The notes: a model not told the origin generated them from the letters alone. A stretch of DNA of 10,196 nucleotides from JASMHC01 sp042092935 (GCA_042092935.1 JBELFK010000107.1:1-10196); one strand, 5' to 3'; shown: positions 1-7,386, numbered from the stretch's first letter. Numbers and translations are program-made.

Positions 1-1209
1 TTCCTTCGAACAAATGCGCGCTGGCTGGCGGCAGGGTTTATGCTGACCCTGATGTCCGGCTTTGGGCAGACGTATTTCATCTCGATCTTTGCGGGCGAAA
101 TCCGAGACACCTTTGATCTGACCCACGGCGAATGGGGCGGGATTTACACGCTTGGAACCGGCGCTTCGGCGGCTGTGATGGTTTGGGCGGGTGGATTGAC
201 CGATAAATACCGCATTCGCGGTTTGGCCATGGTCATCTTGCCGATGCTGATGGTCGCCAGTTTTCTAATGGCTGGCGCTTTCGCCGTCTGGATGTTGCCC
301 ATCGTCATATTCTCGCTCCGTTTCGCGGGCCAAGGCATGATGAGCCACTTGGCCGTCGTCGCCATGAGCCGTTGGTTTGTCGCGGCCCGTGGGCGGGCGC
401 TTTCAATCGCGGGGCTGGGTTATTCTGTGGGCGAGGCTTTCTTGCCGATGCTTTTTGTGTCACTATTGGTGATATTCGACTGGCGGATGCTATGGGTCGT
501 CGCCGGCTTTCTTGCGATCCTTGGTTTGCCCGTGCTTCTTGGGCTGTTGCGCAGCGAGCGCACGCCACAATCCTTTGCGCAATCCGATCAAAGTCTTGGG
601 ATGCAGAACCGTCACTGGACCCGAGGGCAGGCTATTCGCCACCCGTTGTTCTGGCTCATGTTCCCTGCCCTTCTTGGTCCGTCCGCGTTTGGAACCGCGT
701 TCTTTTTTCATCAGGTTTATTTCGCCGAACTCAAAAGCCTCAGCCATTTTGAGCTTGTTTCCCTGTTCCCGATCTACACGGGCGGGTCGATTGTGATGAT
801 GGTCGTCTCGGGCTGGTTGTTGGACAGGTTCGGGACACCAAGATTGATCCCTTGGTATCAGGTGCCGCTTGGCATCGGGTTTGTGATCTTTGGGCTAACG
901 GGATCGCTGACCGGCGTTGTTGTCGGCATCCTGTTTTTCGCCGCAACTTCGGGGGCAAATGCGACCCTACCAAACGCGTTTTGGGCGGAATTCTACGGAA
1001 CCAAGCATCTCGGGGCCATCAAAGCACTGGCGGCGGCGATCATGGTTTTAGGCTCGGCCATCGGTCCGGGGTTAACCGGTATGTTGATCGACATTGGAAT
1101 AGGCCTTGAGACACAATTCGTTTGGGTTGGGGTCTATTTCTCCGTTGCGACCGCAATGATGGTCATCGGAATTCGGTCCGCCAAAAGCAGTCTATCTGCG
1201 ACGACGTAG
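1..1209 (+). CDS. MFS transporter, 5'-truncated by the window edge
   Basis: A major facilitator superfamily permease that would move a small solute across the inner membrane; the substrate cannot be read from the sequence. The frame is open from base 1 (FLRTNARWLAAGF precedes the first in-window ATG at 40), so the true start lies upstream and 402 codons are visible. The protein is strongly hydrophobic, with successive membrane-length segments compatible with the usual 12 helices. A motif-A-like loop between helices 2 and 3, GGLTDKYRIRG (about bases 190-222), supports the MFS assignment, as does a polar mid-protein loop rich in R, S and Q (around bases 550-630) like the central loop joining the two halves. 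The gene ends at TAG 1207-1209, overlapping the 3' end of the convergent Smr gene by 18 bp. Family assignment is firm; a carboxylate/OFA-like transporter is possible but unproven. Confidence 0.88.
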   Translation, partial: FLRTNARWLAAGFMLTLMSGFGQTYFISIFAGEIRDTFDLTHGEWGGIYTLGTGASAAVMVWAGGLTDKYRIRGLAMVILPMLMVASFLMAGAFAVWMLPIVIFSLRFAGQGMMSHLAVVAMSRWFVAARGRALSIAGLGYSVGEAFLPMLFVSLLVIFDWRMLWVVAGFLAILGLPVLLGLLRSERTPQSFAQSDQSLGMQNRHWTRGQAIRHPLFWLMFPALLGPSAFGTAFFFHQVYFAELKSLSHFELVSLFPIYTGGSIVMMVVSGWLLDRFGTPRLIPWYQVPLGIGFVIFGLTGSLTGVVVGILFFAATSGANATLPNAFWAEFYGTKHLGAIKALAAAIMVLGSAIGPGLTGMLIDIGIGLETQFVWVGVYFSVATAMMVIGIRSAKSSLSATT

Positions 1210-1794
1210 ATAGACGTAGTAGGCACCACCGCCACCGTGTTTCAGATGCGCCTCTGAGACTTGCAGAACAGCTTGGCCAAGCGGTGCCATTTTCAGCCAT
1301 TGCGGCACTTGGTGACGCAAAGCCCCCATGCGTTCGGGGATCGGTCCGCCTGTGTCCTTGTGTTTACCCTTGCCCGTGATGACCAAAACCAGCCGAAACC
1401 CCCGCATTTGAGACTGAAGAATGAAAGACGTCAGCGCTGGGTGGGCTTGGGCAAGCGTCATCCCGTGCAAATCAATCCGTCCCTCAGGCACCAGCTTGCC
1501 GCGTTTCATTTTTTGGAACGCTTTGCGGTCCATTTGGACGGGCGCAGCACCGACGCGGTCCGAGATTGTCGGCAACAGGTCGTTAACACTTGATTTACCC
1601 TTTGACCGCTGACCGATTTGAAACGGCATGATCGGATCGGGCATCTCGACCGGTTTCGGTGTCTTTGCCTTGGGCTTTTTGGTCTCTGTTTCCGCCAAAA
1701 ACGATGGTTTTTGGGGGTGAAGCCGCTCGGTCGACTCGGCAACCTTGTCCCAAAGGGCTTCTTCTTCCGGCTTTAGTCTGCGACGGCGGCTCAT
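1192..1794 (-). CDS. Smr/MutS2-C-terminal domain protein
   Basis: A 200-residue protein with a basic, Lys/Pro-rich, probably disordered N-terminal half (residues 1-100) and a C-terminal Smr domain (about 105-198). Smr hallmarks are visible: IDLHGMT (107-113), the ITGKGKH loop (139-145) and HGGGGA (186-191), with a very basic tail ending RRRR. Smr domains act on nucleic acids, and several have endonuclease activity attributed to the DLHG and TGxG motifs. Stand-alone proteobacterial members of this size are mostly uncharacterised, so a role in RNA or DNA cleavage is inferred only. Its ATG (1792-1794) overlaps the mltA TGA as ATGA, indicating translational coupling at the end of a Tim44-like/mltA/smr operon. 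The 3' end overlaps the convergent MFS gene by 18 bp, leaving no room for an intrinsic terminator. Confidence 0.9.
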   Translation of the reverse strand: MSRRRRLKPEEEALWDKVAESTERLHPQKPSFLAETETKKPKAKTPKPVEMPDPIMPFQIGQRSKGKSSVNDLLPTISDRVGAAPVQMDRKAFQKMKRGKLVPEGRIDLHGMTLAQAHPALTSFILQSQMRGFRLVLVITGKGKHKDTGGPIPERMGALRHQVPQWLKMAPLGQAVLQVSEAHLKHGGGGAYYVYLRRRR

Positions 1795-2822
1795 TCCAAA
1801 GACTCTTCGACCATTGCGTAGGCCCGCTGGATTGGAGTCAGCACGATCAGCCGACCCGTGTCACGCATCCGCGCAGCCTCTTGACCGGCCTCAGGCCCGG
1901 AGCCAACGAAAATGTCAGCCCGTTGCGCGCCCTTGATGGCCGACCCGATGTCTTGGGCAATCATGATGCGTCGCAACCTCAAAGCGCCGTCCTTTTCGAT
2001 CCAAACCGGCGCGCCCAATGGCACATATTCCGGGTCAACCGCAATGGTGCGCAGGGCCGAAAGCGGCCAGTTCATCGCGCCAAGCGGGCCTTGGTCCTCG
2101 TTGGTCTTGGTCACCTCGGCGAAAAAGACGTAGCTTGGATTATACCGCAAAAGTTCCGGCCCGTCGGTCGGGTTTCGCCTTACCCAATTGCGAATAACCT
2201 CGGCGGAAACCTCATGCGGTTGGTAAATACCGCGTCTGACCATCTCTTGACCGACGGAACGGTAGTTATACCCATTGGCCGCCGCGTATCCGAGACGAAT
2301 AGACGAGCCGTCGGTCAGCTTTACGCGGGTTGATCCCTGGATTTGGGCGAAAAACAACGCGCCGAGATCATTGACCCACACGATCTCAAGCCCCTTGCCC
2401 TTCATGACATCGGTGGTTTCAATCTCTCGCCTGCTGGGCCAACGCCCCTGAATGTCGGTCGGAGGACCGTAGACCGGATAGCGATATTCAGGGGTCTCAA
2501 CCCGCGATCCCGAAAGCTCGGGCTCAAAGTAGCCGGTGAACAGTGGGTCCGAACCGTCCGAGATCATTACGGGCCGGAAGAACAGCTCGAAAAATAGTTT
2601 CGGGTTTGTCGGATTAAGCGCAATGGCGCACAGGCTGTTCCAATCGGGTTCCTGCATGTCCGGACAAGTTTGAAGGAAGGTTTCCAAGGCCGCCGCGTGG
2701 TCGTCGTCGTCCCAGCCATCAAGCTGATCGAAGTCGAGAACCTCAACAGATTGGATTTCGGCCTGAACGGGCCCGGTTACTGCGAACAGGGCAAAAAGCG
2801 CCGTTCGCAGTAGGTTTGTCAT
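1791..2822 (-). CDS. mltA: Membrane-bound lytic murein transglycosylase A
   Basis: Cleaves the MurNAc-GlcNAc bond of peptidoglycan with formation of 1,6-anhydroMurNAc; acts in the periplasm. The protein is 343 residues. Residues 1-21 form a signal peptide (hydrophobic ALFALFAVTG, then a VQA|E cleavage site). There is no Cys at the cleavage site, so unlike the E. coli lipoprotein MltA this one should be soluble or only loosely attached. The MltA core is recognisable from FTGYFEPELSGS (95-106) through the 3D (double-psi barrel) segment with AVDPEYVPLG (261-270) and AQDIGSAIKG (289-298), followed by RADIFVG (301-307). By motif alignment D303 corresponds to the catalytic Asp308 of E. coli MltA and D291 to Asp297. 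It is coupled by ATGA to the Tim44-like gene upstream (2819-2822) and to the Smr gene downstream (1791-1794); no convincing Shine-Dalgarno precedes it, which fits coupling. Confidence 0.93.
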   Translation of the reverse strand: MTNLLRTALFALFAVTGPVQAEIQSVEVLDFDQLDGWDDDDHAAALETFLQTCPDMQEPDWNSLCAIALNPTNPKLFFELFFRPVMISDGSDPLFTGYFEPELSGSRVETPEYRYPVYGPPTDIQGRWPSRREIETTDVMKGKGLEIVWVNDLGALFFAQIQGSTRVKLTDGSSIRLGYAAANGYNYRSVGQEMVRRGIYQPHEVSAEVIRNWVRRNPTDGPELLRYNPSYVFFAEVTKTNEDQGPLGAMNWPLSALRTIAVDPEYVPLGAPVWIEKDGALRLRRIMIAQDIGSAIKGAQRADIFVGSGPEAGQEAARMRDTGRLIVLTPIQRAYAMVEESLE

Positions 2823-3481
2823 TCGCCAGTCGCCACCAACTGCCAGTTGGGATCGCCGCTGTTCATCACGCGGGCAAAGGTCCAGACGTCGCGTTGGCGC
2901 TTGATCGTTTTCTCGTCGCCCTCGACGATGTTGCCCTCGGCGTCTTTCACGACCGACGTCAGCTCGGCTACAAAACGAACACTGACCTCTGCGTCATGGG
3001 TGACATCGTCATACTCGGCGTCGGCAAGCGCCAGCTCGCGTATGCCGATAAACTTGGCGTCAATCGTCAGGCCCTGTTCTTCGCGCATTTTGACGACGTC
3101 GTTGAAGCTCTCGTAGATTTCACCCGAGATGTAAGGCTGGATGCTGTCCATATCGCCAGCCTCAAAGCCCATCAGGATCATTTCATAAGCACCGCGCGCG
3201 CCTTGCAAAAAGCCTGCAACCTCAAACGCGGGGTCAGTGGCTTTCATTTTGGCCAGCGCTTCGGCGGCGTCGCTGCCTTCTGGCGCGTGATCGACGATAT
3301 CACGGTCGGGACCGCCCTCGATCACTTCAAAATCTCGTTTAACGGGTTTGCTCAACGACTCGGCCTTGGAAATCGGCGGCTTTTCATGACCTTCGCGCGT
3401 TCCCAACACGTTTTTGAGACGCAGGATCAAAAAGACCGCAATTGCTGCAAGTACCAGGAGTTGAATAATAGATTGGCTCAT
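2819..3481 (-). CDS. Tim44-like domain protein (TimA type)
   Basis: A 220-residue inner-membrane-anchored protein: one N-terminal membrane helix (about residues 4-21, IIQLLVLAAIAVFLIL), a charged linker (22-75) and a Tim44-like domain (about 76-218). Typical elements of the fold are FLQGARGAYEMILMGFEAGD (91-110), an Ile/Tyr-rich SGEIYESF helix and the closing DVWTFAR...PNWQLVAT strands. Mitochondrial Tim44 tethers the import motor to TIM23. Bacterial homologues such as Caulobacter TimA are peripheral or inner-membrane proteins of unclear function. I chose ATG 3479-3481 because TAAAAGAGGT sits four bases upstream; the frame stays open to a TTG at 3568, but that extension has no ribosome-binding site and would cross the divergent promoter region. 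It is first in the operon with mltA and smr, pointing to an envelope role. Confidence 0.87.
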   Translation of the reverse strand: MSQSIIQLLVLAAIAVFLILRLKNVLGTREGHEKPPISKAESLSKPVKRDFEVIEGGPDRDIVDHAPEGSDAAEALAKMKATDPAFEVAGFLQGARGAYEMILMGFEAGDMDSIQPYISGEIYESFNDVVKMREEQGLTIDAKFIGIRELALADAEYDDVTHDAEVSVRFVAELTSVVKDAEGNIVEGDEKTIKRQRDVWTFARVMNSGDPNWQLVATGE

Positions 3482-3591
3482 CTCGACCTCTTTTAGGGGC
3501 AGGGCATAGAAACGCCCGCCATCTGCACCTATGTAAGCGAGCAGCAGGGTCAAGTCCACTAGCGGCAATGACCCGATAAAAGAGGTTCACT
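3482..3591. promoter_or_regulatory. Divergent intergenic region between the Tim44-like gene and fxsA
   Basis: A 110-bp gap between divergently transcribed genes, so it must carry outward promoters for both. Direct observation: a perfect 10-bp inverted repeat, ACCTCTTTTA at 3486-3495 and TAAAAGAGGT at 3577-3586, in which each arm is the Shine-Dalgarno region of one of the two genes, 4 and 5 bases from the respective ATG. A TTGACC -35-like hexamer reads on the minus strand (3553-3548), but no good -10 lies 16-18 bases from it. I cannot place transcription starts. Confidence 0.55.
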
Positions 3592-4092
3592 ATGTGGTTA
3601 TTTGTAGCATTCGTCGCAGTTCCCATCATCGAGATCGCCCTGTTCATCCAACTCGGCGGCGCAATCGGTGTGTGGGCAACGCTTGGAATCGTGATACTGA
3701 CGGCGGCAATCGGCACAATGCTGGTCCGAGAACAGGGGCGACAGGCGCTCTCAAACCTTCGGTCTTCGTTTTCTGAGCTGAACGACCCGTCCGAGCCATT
3801 GGCCCATGGCGCCATGATCCTTTTCGCCGGCGCGCTGTTGTTGACCCCAGGGTTTTTCACCGATGCGGTTGGCTTTGCCTTGTTGGTTCCTGCGCTTCGC
3901 ACGACGGCGTTCAACTACATCCGCAAGCGCATTCAGGTGCAGAGCTTTCAGATGGGCGCGCAAACGCGGTCCGCACACACCCCGAGCGACGACATTATCG
4001 AGACCGAGTATCACGAAGTTCACGACGCCGAAGACCTTCCGCCACATCCGAAATCGCCGACACACCGGCCCTCGGGCTGGACCAAGCATTGA
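3592..4092 (+). CDS. fxsA: FxsA family membrane protein
   Basis: A 166-residue cytoplasmic-membrane protein of the FxsA family. E. coli FxsA (suppressor of F exclusion of phage T7) is the name-giving member, and in most bacteria the cellular role is unknown. Visible features are an N-terminal helix with the family pattern VAVPIIEIALFI (8-19), a second helix (24-41), the conserved GTMLVREQG loop (41-49), a third hydrophobic segment (74-85) and the strongly conserved LLLTPGFFTDAVG (82-94), then a hydrophilic, acidic and proline-rich C-terminal tail (120-166). The start is supported by AGAGGT five bases before ATG. secB follows on the same strand after 56 bp, a common alphaproteobacterial pairing, so the two are probably co-transcribed. 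Confidence 0.92.
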   Translation: MWLFVAFVAVPIIEIALFIQLGGAIGVWATLGIVILTAAIGTMLVREQGRQALSNLRSSFSELNDPSEPLAHGAMILFAGALLLTPGFFTDAVGFALLVPALRTTAFNYIRKRIQVQSFQMGAQTRSAHTPSDDIIETEYHEVHDAEDLPPHPKSPTHRPSGWTKH

Positions 4093-4148
4093 GGCCATCC
4101 GCACAACCTGTTAAACGCGGTTCGATCTAGATTTGAGGGAGATTTCCA

Positions 4149-4652
4149 ATGGCCGAAAATGGCGCAGAAGCAGGGGCAGAAGCACAAGCTCAGGTTCCAC
4201 CAAAAATGAGCGTGATGACGCAATTCATTCGCGATCTTTCGTTTGAGAACATCCTCGCGCAAAAAGGCGTCGGTGGTGACGTCCAGCCTGAGGTTGACAT
4301 CAATGTCGCCATGGAGCCGCGCAATCGTACTGCTGAAAACCAGTACGAAGTGACGATGAAATTGCAGATCACCAGCAAGAACAAGGGCACCGACGACAAG
4401 CTGTTCATCCTTGAGATGGACTATGCCGGCATTTTTCATATCGAGAACGTGCCTCAGGAACAGATGCACCCGTATTTGCTGATTGAATGCCCCCGGATGA
4501 TCTTCCCCTTCGTGCGCCGCATTGTTCATGACGTAACACGCGACGGTGGCTTCCCGCCGCTGAACATGGAAACGATTGATTTCCTTGGTCTTTATCGCCG
4601 CGAGCTTGCAAAGCGTGCGGAAGAAATGAAGAGCCAGAAAGCCGACGCTTAA
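4149..4652 (+). CDS. secB: Protein-export chaperone SecB
   Basis: Homotetrameric cytosolic chaperone that keeps preproteins unfolded and hands them to SecA for Sec translocation. At 167 residues it has the usual length. A short Ala/Glu/Gln-rich leader (1-18) precedes the conserved core: FIRDLSFENILA (26-37), a beta-rich centre (VTMKLQITSK, 68-77), the diagnostic LIECPRMIFPFVRRIVHDVT (111-130), TRDGGFPPL (130-138), and a C-terminal helix ending in a charged Lys/Glu tail. GAGGGAG (4135-4141) seven bases ahead of ATG is a good ribosome-binding site. The 56-bp spacer after fxsA shows no terminator-like hairpin. The stop codon lies inside the TTAA palindrome (4649-4652), which on the other strand supplies the dnaQ stop. 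Confidence 0.97.
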   Translation: MAENGAEAGAEAQAQVPPKMSVMTQFIRDLSFENILAQKGVGGDVQPEVDINVAMEPRNRTAENQYEVTMKLQITSKNKGTDDKLFILEMDYAGIFHIENVPQEQMHPYLLIECPRMIFPFVRRIVHDVTRDGGFPPLNMETIDFLGLYRRELAKRAEEMKSQKADA

Positions 4653-5377
4653 GTCGACAGCTTTTTCCACAATGCGCCGTCGCCCATCGCCTCGACAAAG
4701 GCTGTGTGGGCGGCGGCTTCTTCTTTTGTAAGCCTTGACGGAAGCGGTTTGCTGCGTGGCTGCGGACGCCACTGGTCAGCTTCGGACCCGCTGTCGGCCC
4801 CGTTTCGCGCCAATGCAAAATCGGGCTGACGCCCGCCAATCAATTCCAGATAAACTTCGGCGAGGATTTCTGAGTCGAGCAAGGCGCCGTGCAGCGTTCG
4901 GCCGGAGTTGTCGATGCCAAACCGGCGGCACAGCGCATCGAGTGAGGCGGGCGAACCGGGAAATTTCTTGCGGGCAATCGCCAGCGTGTCCAAGGCCTGA
5001 GAATACGGCAGTTGCTTCATGTTCAGCTTGCCAAGCTCGGCGTTGAGAAATTTCATGTCAAAGGATGCGTTGTGAATCACAAGCCGGGCATCGCCGACAA
5101 AATCCACAAATTGTTGCGCGATTTGGGCGAAAACCGGCTTGTCCTTCAGCGTAACCTCACCCGGTTCCGCTTTGCGTGGCGGAGATAGAATATCCGGCCC
5201 GATGCCGTGCACTCCGAAGGCCTCATTCGGCATGTAACGCTCGGGGTTGATGTATTGGTGATAGGTTCTCCCCGTTGGAACGTGGTTGAACAGCTCCAAT
5301 CCGCCGATTTCTACGATCCGGTCGCCGTCATTCGGGTCAAACCCCGTGGTTTCGGTGTCGAGAACAATTTCACGCAT
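4649..5377 (-). CDS. dnaQ: DNA polymerase III epsilon subunit (3'-5' proofreading exonuclease)
   Basis: DEDDh exonuclease that proofreads for the replicative polymerase. All catalytic motifs are present: ExoI DTETTG (D7, E9), ExoII HNASFDMKFLN (D107) and ExoIII with H163 and D168 in LHGALLDSE, matching E. coli D12, E14, D103, H162 and D167 in order and spacing. The 242-residue length is normal. After the nuclease domain, GGRQPDFALA (181-190) lies where E. coli epsilon carries its beta-clamp-binding motif, and Q184-x-x-F-x-L looks like the same element. The remaining tail (190-242), expected to contact the alpha subunit, is polar, then helical. The start is supported by AAGGA seven bases upstream (5385-5389). 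It overlaps the 3' end of coaE by 8 bp and is last in the maf-aroE-coaE-dnaQ operon. Confidence 0.97.
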   Translation of the reverse strand: MREIVLDTETTGFDPNDGDRIVEIGGLELFNHVPTGRTYHQYINPERYMPNEAFGVHGIGPDILSPPRKAEPGEVTLKDKPVFAQIAQQFVDFVGDARLVIHNASFDMKFLNAELGKLNMKQLPYSQALDTLAIARKKFPGSPASLDALCRRFGIDNSGRTLHGALLDSEILAEVYLELIGGRQPDFALARNGADSGSEADQWRPQPRSKPLPSRLTKEEAAAHTAFVEAMGDGALWKKLST

Positions 5378-5960
5378 GAAGCCGGTCCTTGATGTCGGTC
5401 ACAATCGCTTTCACCTGTTCCGCCGCGTGTTCAGGCGTGTCCGTGATAACGATATAGTCTGCTTTGGCTCGTTTTTCGGCGTCTGGCATCTGTTTGGCAA
5501 GGATTGATTCAAATTGCTGTTCTGTCATCGTGCCACGCTCAAGAACCCGTAGGCGCTGGGTTGTTGCGTCAACCGAAACAACAACGATTGCGTTCACAGT
5601 CGCTGCGGCGCCGGTTTCAAACAACAGCGGCATGTCCAGAACAACGATGCTGTCCTTGTGGCGGGCGATAAAGTCGGCGCGGTCCTGGGCCACCAAGGGA
5701 TGCACGATGGTTTCGATTTGCTTCAACGCGCTTGGATCTTTGCCAATGATCTCTTTCAGTCTTGCACGGTCCACGACGCCACCCGAAACCGCGCTGGGAA
5801 AGGCCTGGGCCATTGGCGCAACCGCGGCACCACCCAGCGCATAGAGTCGATGAACGGAAGCATCGGCGTCCCAGAGGGCGCAGCCTTCTTGCTGAAACAA
5901 GGCCGCAGTGGATGTCTTGCCCATTCCGATCGAGCCGGTCAGGCCGATAAGGACCGTCAT
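5370..5960 (-). CDS. coaE: Dephospho-CoA kinase
   Basis: Catalyses the last step of coenzyme A synthesis, ATP-dependent phosphorylation of the 3'-hydroxyl of dephospho-CoA (EC 2.7.1.24). The 196-residue P-loop kinase shows Walker A GSIGMGKT (9-16), the substrate-side DAD motif (D31, D33) in LWDADASVHRLY, the conserved HPLV segment, the VLDMPLLFETG stretch of the CoA domain, and R-rich lid residues near QRLRVLERG. Its ATG overlaps the aroE TGA as ATGA (5957-5960) and no clear Shine-Dalgarno is visible, so translation is probably coupled to aroE. It overlaps dnaQ by 8 bp at the other end. coaE next to dnaQ and aroE is a conserved alphaproteobacterial arrangement. Confidence 0.97.
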   Translation of the reverse strand: MTVLIGLTGSIGMGKTSTAALFQQEGCALWDADASVHRLYALGGAAVAPMAQAFPSAVSGGVVDRARLKEIIGKDPSALKQIETIVHPLVAQDRADFIARHKDSIVVLDMPLLFETGAAATVNAIVVVSVDATTQRLRVLERGTMTEQQFESILAKQMPDAEKRAKADYIVITDTPEHAAEQVKAIVTDIKDRLHA

Positions 5961-6790
5961 CTTAGAATGGCGGCGCGGGTTTTCTCGTTCACCTCGGGGC
6001 GCGTCCCAAACCAGCGGTCAAACCCTGGCACCGCCTGATGCAAAAGCATCCCGAGACCATCGACCGTGCGGCAGCCGATTTCGGCAGCTTCCTGCAACAG
6101 TTTTGTTTGCAGCGGGGCATAGACGATATCGGTCACAACTGTTTTCGGGCTAAGGCTGTCTAACGGTACTCGAAACTCTTGCTTTCCAACCATGCCAAGC
6201 GATGTGGTGTTCACCACGGTCGCGGCCCCCTCAAGCATATTGCCCGAGTTCACCCAATCGACGACTGAGATTTTCGCGCCAAAATCAGCCTTCAGGTTTT
6301 CCGCCCGAATGCGCGTGCGGTTTGAGATCATGATCTCGGGAACGCCTTCTTCGAGCAACGCAATGATGATCGCCCGCGACGCGCCACCAGCGCCGAGAAC
6401 GGCCGCGGGCCCCGACGCGGGCTCCCAATCGGGCGCGCCGCTTTTGAGGTTTTCAATAAATCCGTAGCCATCAGTGTTGTCGGCATAAATGCGACCATCT
6501 TCGCCAAAGCTCAACGTATTGGCGGCACCGACAAGCGTTGCGCGGTCCGAGACCTTATCGGCGATGCTCATCGCGTGTTCTTTGAACGGCAGCGTCACAT
6601 TGCAGCCAACAAACCCCATTTTAGGCATGGTTCGCAAAACAGATTCAAGATCGCTGTCGACGACATCAATAGGAATATAGTGACCACGGATGCCCAGCTC
6701 TCGGAACCAATGCCGGAACAGGGCCGGAGATTTGCTTTGGCTGATTGGATGGCCAAGCACGCCAGCCAGAGGGATTTTCACGTCGCTCAT
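5957..6790 (-). CDS. aroE: Shikimate 5-dehydrogenase
   Basis: NADP-dependent reduction of 3-dehydroshikimate to shikimate in aromatic amino acid synthesis (EC 1.1.1.25). The protein is 277 residues, the usual size. The shikimate-binding N-terminal part has GHPISQSKSP (13-22), NVTLPFKE (64-71) with catalytic Lys70, AANTL (89-93) and DNTDGYGF (104-111) with catalytic Asp107. The Rossmann NADP domain has GAGGASRA (133-140) and the NRT adenine-ribose-phosphate loop (157-159), which favours NADP. The C-terminal DGLGMLLHQA motif closes the active site. The ATG overlaps the maf stop as ATGA (6787-6790), with only a weak GTGGA upstream, consistent with coupling. Confidence 0.97.
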   Translation of the reverse strand: MSDVKIPLAGVLGHPISQSKSPALFRHWFRELGIRGHYIPIDVVDSDLESVLRTMPKMGFVGCNVTLPFKEHAMSIADKVSDRATLVGAANTLSFGEDGRIYADNTDGYGFIENLKSGAPDWEPASGPAAVLGAGGASRAIIIALLEEGVPEIMISNRTRIRAENLKADFGAKISVVDWVNSGNMLEGAATVVNTTSLGMVGKQEFRVPLDSLSPKTVVTDIVYAPLQTKLLQEAAEIGCRTVDGLGMLLHQAVPGFDRWFGTRPEVNEKTRAAILR

Positions 6791-7386
6791 TTTGGTAATG
6801 TTCCACGTATCGTCAAATAGGATAGCAATTCTAAAAGCGGTATGCCGAGGATTGTAAAGTAATCTCCGTCAATGCGCGAGAACAGTCTTACGCCTTCTTC
6901 CTCGAGTTTATAGCCGCCGACGGAGTGTTGAATGCTGTTCCAGTTGCGTTGCAGGTAGGCATCGAGATACGCATCAGAAAAATCCCGCATGGTCAAACGG
7001 GCAAGGCCGATATGACGCCACTTTGGGTCTCCGTCTTCATAGACAACAGCGGCGGACAGAAGTTGGTGTTTGTCATCCCGTAAGCGGTTAAGCTGCGCAC
7101 GTGCTTCCGCGATCGTTTTTGGCTTGGACAGCATTTCCTGCCCATAGGCCAGCACCTGATCGCAGCCAATGACCAAGGCACCGGGGTTCTTCAGGCTGAC
7201 TTTTCTGGCTTTCCCTTCGGCAAGAGCATCGGCAATATCGCGGGCAGGGGCGCCCTCGGCCAAAAGTGCGGCTTTGATCGCGTCTTCATCAATGCGGGCT
7301 GCTTGAACCGTCACATCCACGCCGGCGTTTTTCAGCAATGAGAAGCGTATTTCAGATCCAGAGGCCAAAATGATCTGGGTCGTCAT
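6787..7386 (-). CDS. maf: Maf-family nucleotide pyrophosphatase (YceF-like)
   Basis: Maf proteins hydrolyse non-canonical nucleoside triphosphates to the monophosphate plus pyrophosphate. Members with a (C/S)DQV signature, like this one (GCDQV, 74-78; D76 the presumed catalytic Asp), group with E. coli YceF, active on 7-methyl-GTP. Members with ADTVV prefer dTTP/UTP, so a YceF-type activity is inferred here. Other family motifs are the N-terminal ILASGSEIR (6-14), SKP (87-89), VGGYKLEEEG (156-165), and DGDYFTILGIPLLEL (173-187). The length of 199 residues is normal. It is first in the maf-aroE-coaE-dnaQ operon. GGAG (7398-7395, minus strand) lies eight bases before ATG, and a perfect DnaA box occupies the space between them and shares one base with the start codon, so DnaA binding could affect its expression. 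Confidence 0.94.
   Translation of the reverse strand: MTTQIILASGSEIRFSLLKNAGVDVTVQAARIDEDAIKAALLAEGAPARDIADALAEGKARKVSLKNPGALVIGCDQVLAYGQEMLSKPKTIAEARAQLNRLRDDKHQLLSAAVVYEDGDPKWRHIGLARLTMRDFSDAYLDAYLQRNWNSIQHSVGGYKLEEEGVRLFSRIDGDYFTILGIPLLELLSYLTIRGTLPK

Noticed and set aside
1659..2333. 224-codon open frame on the + strand opposite mltA and smr
   Set aside because: Lies antisense to two clear genes, has no recognisable domain, and long antisense frames are common in GC-rich coding DNA.
2816..3496. 226-codon open frame on the + strand opposite the Tim44-like gene
   Set aside because: Fully antisense to a gene with recognisable domains; no family resemblance and no plausible ribosome-binding context.
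3482..3568. 29-residue N-terminal extension of the Tim44-like protein from TTG 3568
   Set aside because: No Shine-Dalgarno before the TTG, whereas the internal ATG has a strong one; the extension would also occupy the divergent promoter region.
3575..3580. GATAAA as a -10 element for fxsA
   Set aside because: It adjoins the Shine-Dalgarno, which would leave almost no 5' leader, and no -35 lies 17 bases upstream.
4020..4772. 250-codon open frame on the - strand opposite secB
   Set aside because: Antisense to SecB, one of the most certain genes here; the residues look like a shadow translation.
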